DNA from: Paenibacillus harenae
GTDB taxonomy: Bacteria > Bacillota > Bacilli > Paenibacillales > Paenibacillaceae
Assembly (NCBI RefSeq): GCF_030812415.1
Contig: NZ_JAUSST010000005.1
Span: 558,001-622,000 of the forward strand
DNA length: 64,000 nt
Reading direction: 5' to 3'
Shown here: positions 62,148 to 64,000 of the stretch, in pieces
How positions within the stretch are numbered: position 1 is the stretch's first letter
Layout of the letters: each line of letters starts with the position of its first letter
Notes under the pieces: generated by a model
The model's input: only the letters and a program-made list of their open reading frames with translations
What the model was told of the DNA's origin: nothing
The model's database searches: none
Translations under genes and position numbers: made by a program

Positions 62148-62195
62148 TTGCAACGGCGGACATTAGACGATATAATAAATAAGAACACATATTCT
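62148..62195 (+). promoter_or_regulatory. uvrB promoter with LexA-like palindrome
   Basis: TTGCAA (62148-62153), 17-base spacer, TATAAT (62171-62176): a near-consensus sigma-A promoter. Next to the expected start lies AGAACACATATTCT (62182-62195), a dyad resembling the Bacillus LexA box CGAACNNNNGTTCG with mismatches. uvrB is SOS-controlled in Bacillus. Confidence 0.5.
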
Positions 62196-62204
62196 CATAT
62201 GAAT

Positions 62205-62227
62205 TCGGCAATTGAGGCCGGTTTTTT
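62205..62227 (+). terminator. Small terminator-like hairpin in the gap before uvrB
   Basis: TCGGC (62205-62209), 7-base loop, GCCGG (62217-62221), then six T. Short stem. It may end the regulator transcript or attenuate uvrB; it lies after the predicted uvrB start of transcription. Confidence 0.45.
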
Positions 62228-62293
62228 CGCTTGAAACGGTTTAATTTGCCTATACTGATAAGATAGATGCAATAACGGAGGTGGAGATTAGGC

Positions 62294-64000
62294 GTGAGCG
62301 AGCTAGTGAAGGACACGAGGCTTTTCGAGTTGAAATCGGATTATACGCCGCAGGGCGATCAGCCTAAAGCGATCGCAGAACTGCTTGAAGGGATTGCAAG
62401 CGGCAAGCGGCATCAGACGCTGCTCGGCGCGACGGGAACGGGAAAGACGTATACGATCGCGAATACGATCGCGCAGCTTAATCGGCCGACGCTCGTTATT
62501 GCGCATAACAAGACATTGGCTGCGCAGCTGTGCAGCGAGTTCAAGCAGTTTTTCCCCGACAATGCCGTCGAATATTTCGTAAGCTATTACGATTACTACC
62601 AACCGGAGGCCTATATCCCTTCGACGGATACGTTTATCGAGAAGGATTCAAGCATCAACGATGAGATCGATAAGCTGCGCCACTCGGCTACGAGCGCCTT
62701 GTTCGAGCGCCGGGACGTTATTATCGTGGCGAGCGTATCGTGCATATACGGCCTCGGTTCCCCGTCGGAATACGGCAGTCTCGTGCTTTCGCTTCGAGTG
62801 GGGATGGAGAAGCCGCGCGATGCGATTCTGCATAAACTGGTCGATATTCAATACCAGCGGAATGATATTAGCTTCACGCGCGGCACGTTCCGCGTACGAG
62901 GCGATATTGTGGAGATTTTCCCTGTTGCCAACAATGAGAGAGCAATTCGCGTCGAGCTGTTCGGCGACGAGATCGAGCGGATCTCGGAGATCGACGTGCT
63001 TACGGGAGAGATCGTAGGCGAACGCGAGCATATTGCTATATTCCCGGCGTCTCACTTCGTTACCCACGAGGACACAATGAAGATTGCGCTGGTCAATATC
63101 GAACGCGAGCTCGAGGAACGTCTTGCCGAGCTGCGCGAAGCGGGCAAACTGTTGGAAGCCCAGCGGCTCGAACAGCGGACGCGCTATGATCTGGAGATGA
63201 TGGCGGAGATGGGCTTCTGCTCCGGCATCGAGAACTATTCGGGCCCGATGACGTTCAGGGAACGCGGCGCAACGCCTTATACGCTGCTCGACTTCTTCCC
63301 GGACGATATGCTCGTCGTGATCGACGAGTCCCATGTATCCTTGCCGCAGATTCGCGCCATGTACAATGGCGACCGCGCGAGGAAAGAGATGCTCGTCAAT
63401 CACGGCTTCCGTCTGCCTTCGGCGATGGATAACCGTCCGCTTCGCTTCGAGGAGTTCGAGCAGAAGACGAAGCAATTGATCTATGTATCCGCGACGCCTG
63501 GGCCGTACGAGCTTGAGCATTGCGAGACGATGACGGAGCAGATCATTCGTCCGACCGGGCTTATCGATCCAATAATTGACATTCGTCCGACGAAAGGTCA
63601 GATCGATGTTTTACTGACTGAGATCAGAGATCGAATTGCGAAGGACGAGCGCGTCCTTGTTACGACATTAACGAAGAAGATGTCGGAGGATTTGACCGAT
63701 TACTTGAAAGAAGTCGGCATCAAAGTTCGTTATCTCCATTCTGATATTAAGACATTAGAGCGGTTGGCGATTTTGCGGGATTTGCGTCTGGGCGTTTTCC
63801 ATGTGCTCGTAGGGATCAACTTGCTGCGGGAAGGTCTTGACCTGCCGGAAGTATCGCTCGTCACTATTCTCGACGCCGACAAGGAAGGTTTCCTGCGTTC
63901 CGACCGTGCGCTGATTCAAACGATAGGCCGCGCGGCTAGGAATAGCGAGGGCCGCGTCATTATGTTTGCGGATAAAATAACGGATTCGATGGATCGCGCC
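62294..64000 (+). CDS. uvrB: UvrB excinuclease subunit, cut by the window end
   Basis: 569 residues are visible of about 660. UvrB is the damage-verifying helicase of nucleotide excision repair. Walker A is in LLGATGTGKTYTIAN (~45); the beta-hairpin region shows YYDYYQPEAYIPSTDTFIEK; DEAD-like VVIDESHVSLPQI and motif VI-type TIGRAARNSEG are present. The C-terminal UvrC-binding domain is beyond the window. Start GTG 62294, with GGAGGTGG 9 bases upstream. The frame runs open to base 64000 with no stop. uvrA should follow as in Bacillus, but is not seen. Confidence 0.96.
   Translation, partial: MSELVKDTRLFELKSDYTPQGDQPKAIAELLEGIASGKRHQTLLGATGTGKTYTIANTIAQLNRPTLVIAHNKTLAAQLCSEFKQFFPDNAVEYFVSYYDYYQPEAYIPSTDTFIEKDSSINDEIDKLRHSATSALFERRDVIIVASVSCIYGLGSPSEYGSLVLSLRVGMEKPRDAILHKLVDIQYQRNDISFTRGTFRVRGDIVEIFPVANNERAIRVELFGDEIERISEIDVLTGEIVGEREHIAIFPASHFVTHEDTMKIALVNIERELEERLAELREAGKLLEAQRLEQRTRYDLEMMAEMGFCSGIENYSGPMTFRERGATPYTLLDFFPDDMLVVIDESHVSLPQIRAMYNGDRARKEMLVNHGFRLPSAMDNRPLRFEEFEQKTKQLIYVSATPGPYELEHCETMTEQIIRPTGLIDPIIDIRPTKGQIDVLLTEIRDRIAKDERVLVTTLTKKMSEDLTDYLKEVGIKVRYLHSDIKTLERLAILRDLRLGVFHVLVGINLLREGLDLPEVSLVTILDADKEGFLRSDRALIQTIGRAARNSEGRVIMFADKITDSMDRA

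Noticed and set aside
62648..63520. 290-codon open frame opposite uvrB
   Set aside because: Antisense shadow of uvrB.

Overview
The window looks like a chromosomal segment of a Gram-positive, flagellated, spore-forming relative of Bacillus in the Paenibacillus/Cohnella group. This rests on the degS-degU, comF, flagellin, secA-prfB, ftsEX, ctpB, minJ-like and uvrB genes, LPXTG surface proteins and strong AGGAGG-type ribosome sites. The gene order follows the Bacillus subtilis degS-to-uvrB backbone as I remember it, with blocks of accessory genes inserted at several points. No rRNA, tRNA, CRISPR array, transposase or integrase was found.

Layout. 1-2.4 kb: end of a stalk-domain protein, then degS-degU. 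2.4-4.7 kb: an LPXTG protein with a long Pro-Thr-Ser-Glu repeat (minus strand) and a small membrane protein. 4.9-7.7 kb: competence genes comFA and comFC. 7.8-18.0 kb: late flagellar genes yvyF, flgM, flgN, flgK, flgL, yviE, fliW, csrA, hag, a glycosyltransferase, fliD, flaG, fliS and fliT. 18.1-21.2 kb: a c-di-GMP-I riboswitch ahead of a secreted vWA/IPT-TIG protein. 21.3-30.5 kb: AT-rich glycosyltransferase and CDP-deoxysugar genes. 30.6-33 kb: a cold-shock gene and a decayed fibronectin-type gene. 33-38.6 kb: hpf, secA, prfB (programmed frameshift) and a YitT-type gene. 38.7-47.2 kb: arginine genes argCJBDFGH. 47.3-50.6 kb: a secreted WG-repeat protein and a VanW-type protein. 50.8-56.8 kb: ftsE, ftsX, an M23 hydrolase activator, ctpB and a minJ-like gene. 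56.8-62.1 kb: a large LPXTG adhesin divergent from a SARP-like response regulator. 62.3 kb to the end: uvrB, cut by the window edge.

How the parts fit. I read five sigma-D-like promoters (TAAA-type -35, N15-16, CCGATAA-type -10): before flgM, hag, fliD, the glycosyltransferase/CDP-sugar operon at 23.2 kb and the WG-repeat gene at 47.3 kb. The last two suggest that a surface-sugar pathway and a secreted protein of unknown role are made together with the flagellar filament. The simplest model is a flagellin glycosylation system, with a 3-C-methylated CDP-deoxysugar as the likely donor. The hag leader carries a CsrA-type hairpin and fliW-csrA lie just upstream, so the FliW/CsrA/flagellin loop is probably conserved. 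The c-di-GMP riboswitch puts a putative adhesin under the second messenger that usually opposes motility, inside the motility region.

All calls come from reading the sequence. No homology search, folding program or alignment was run.
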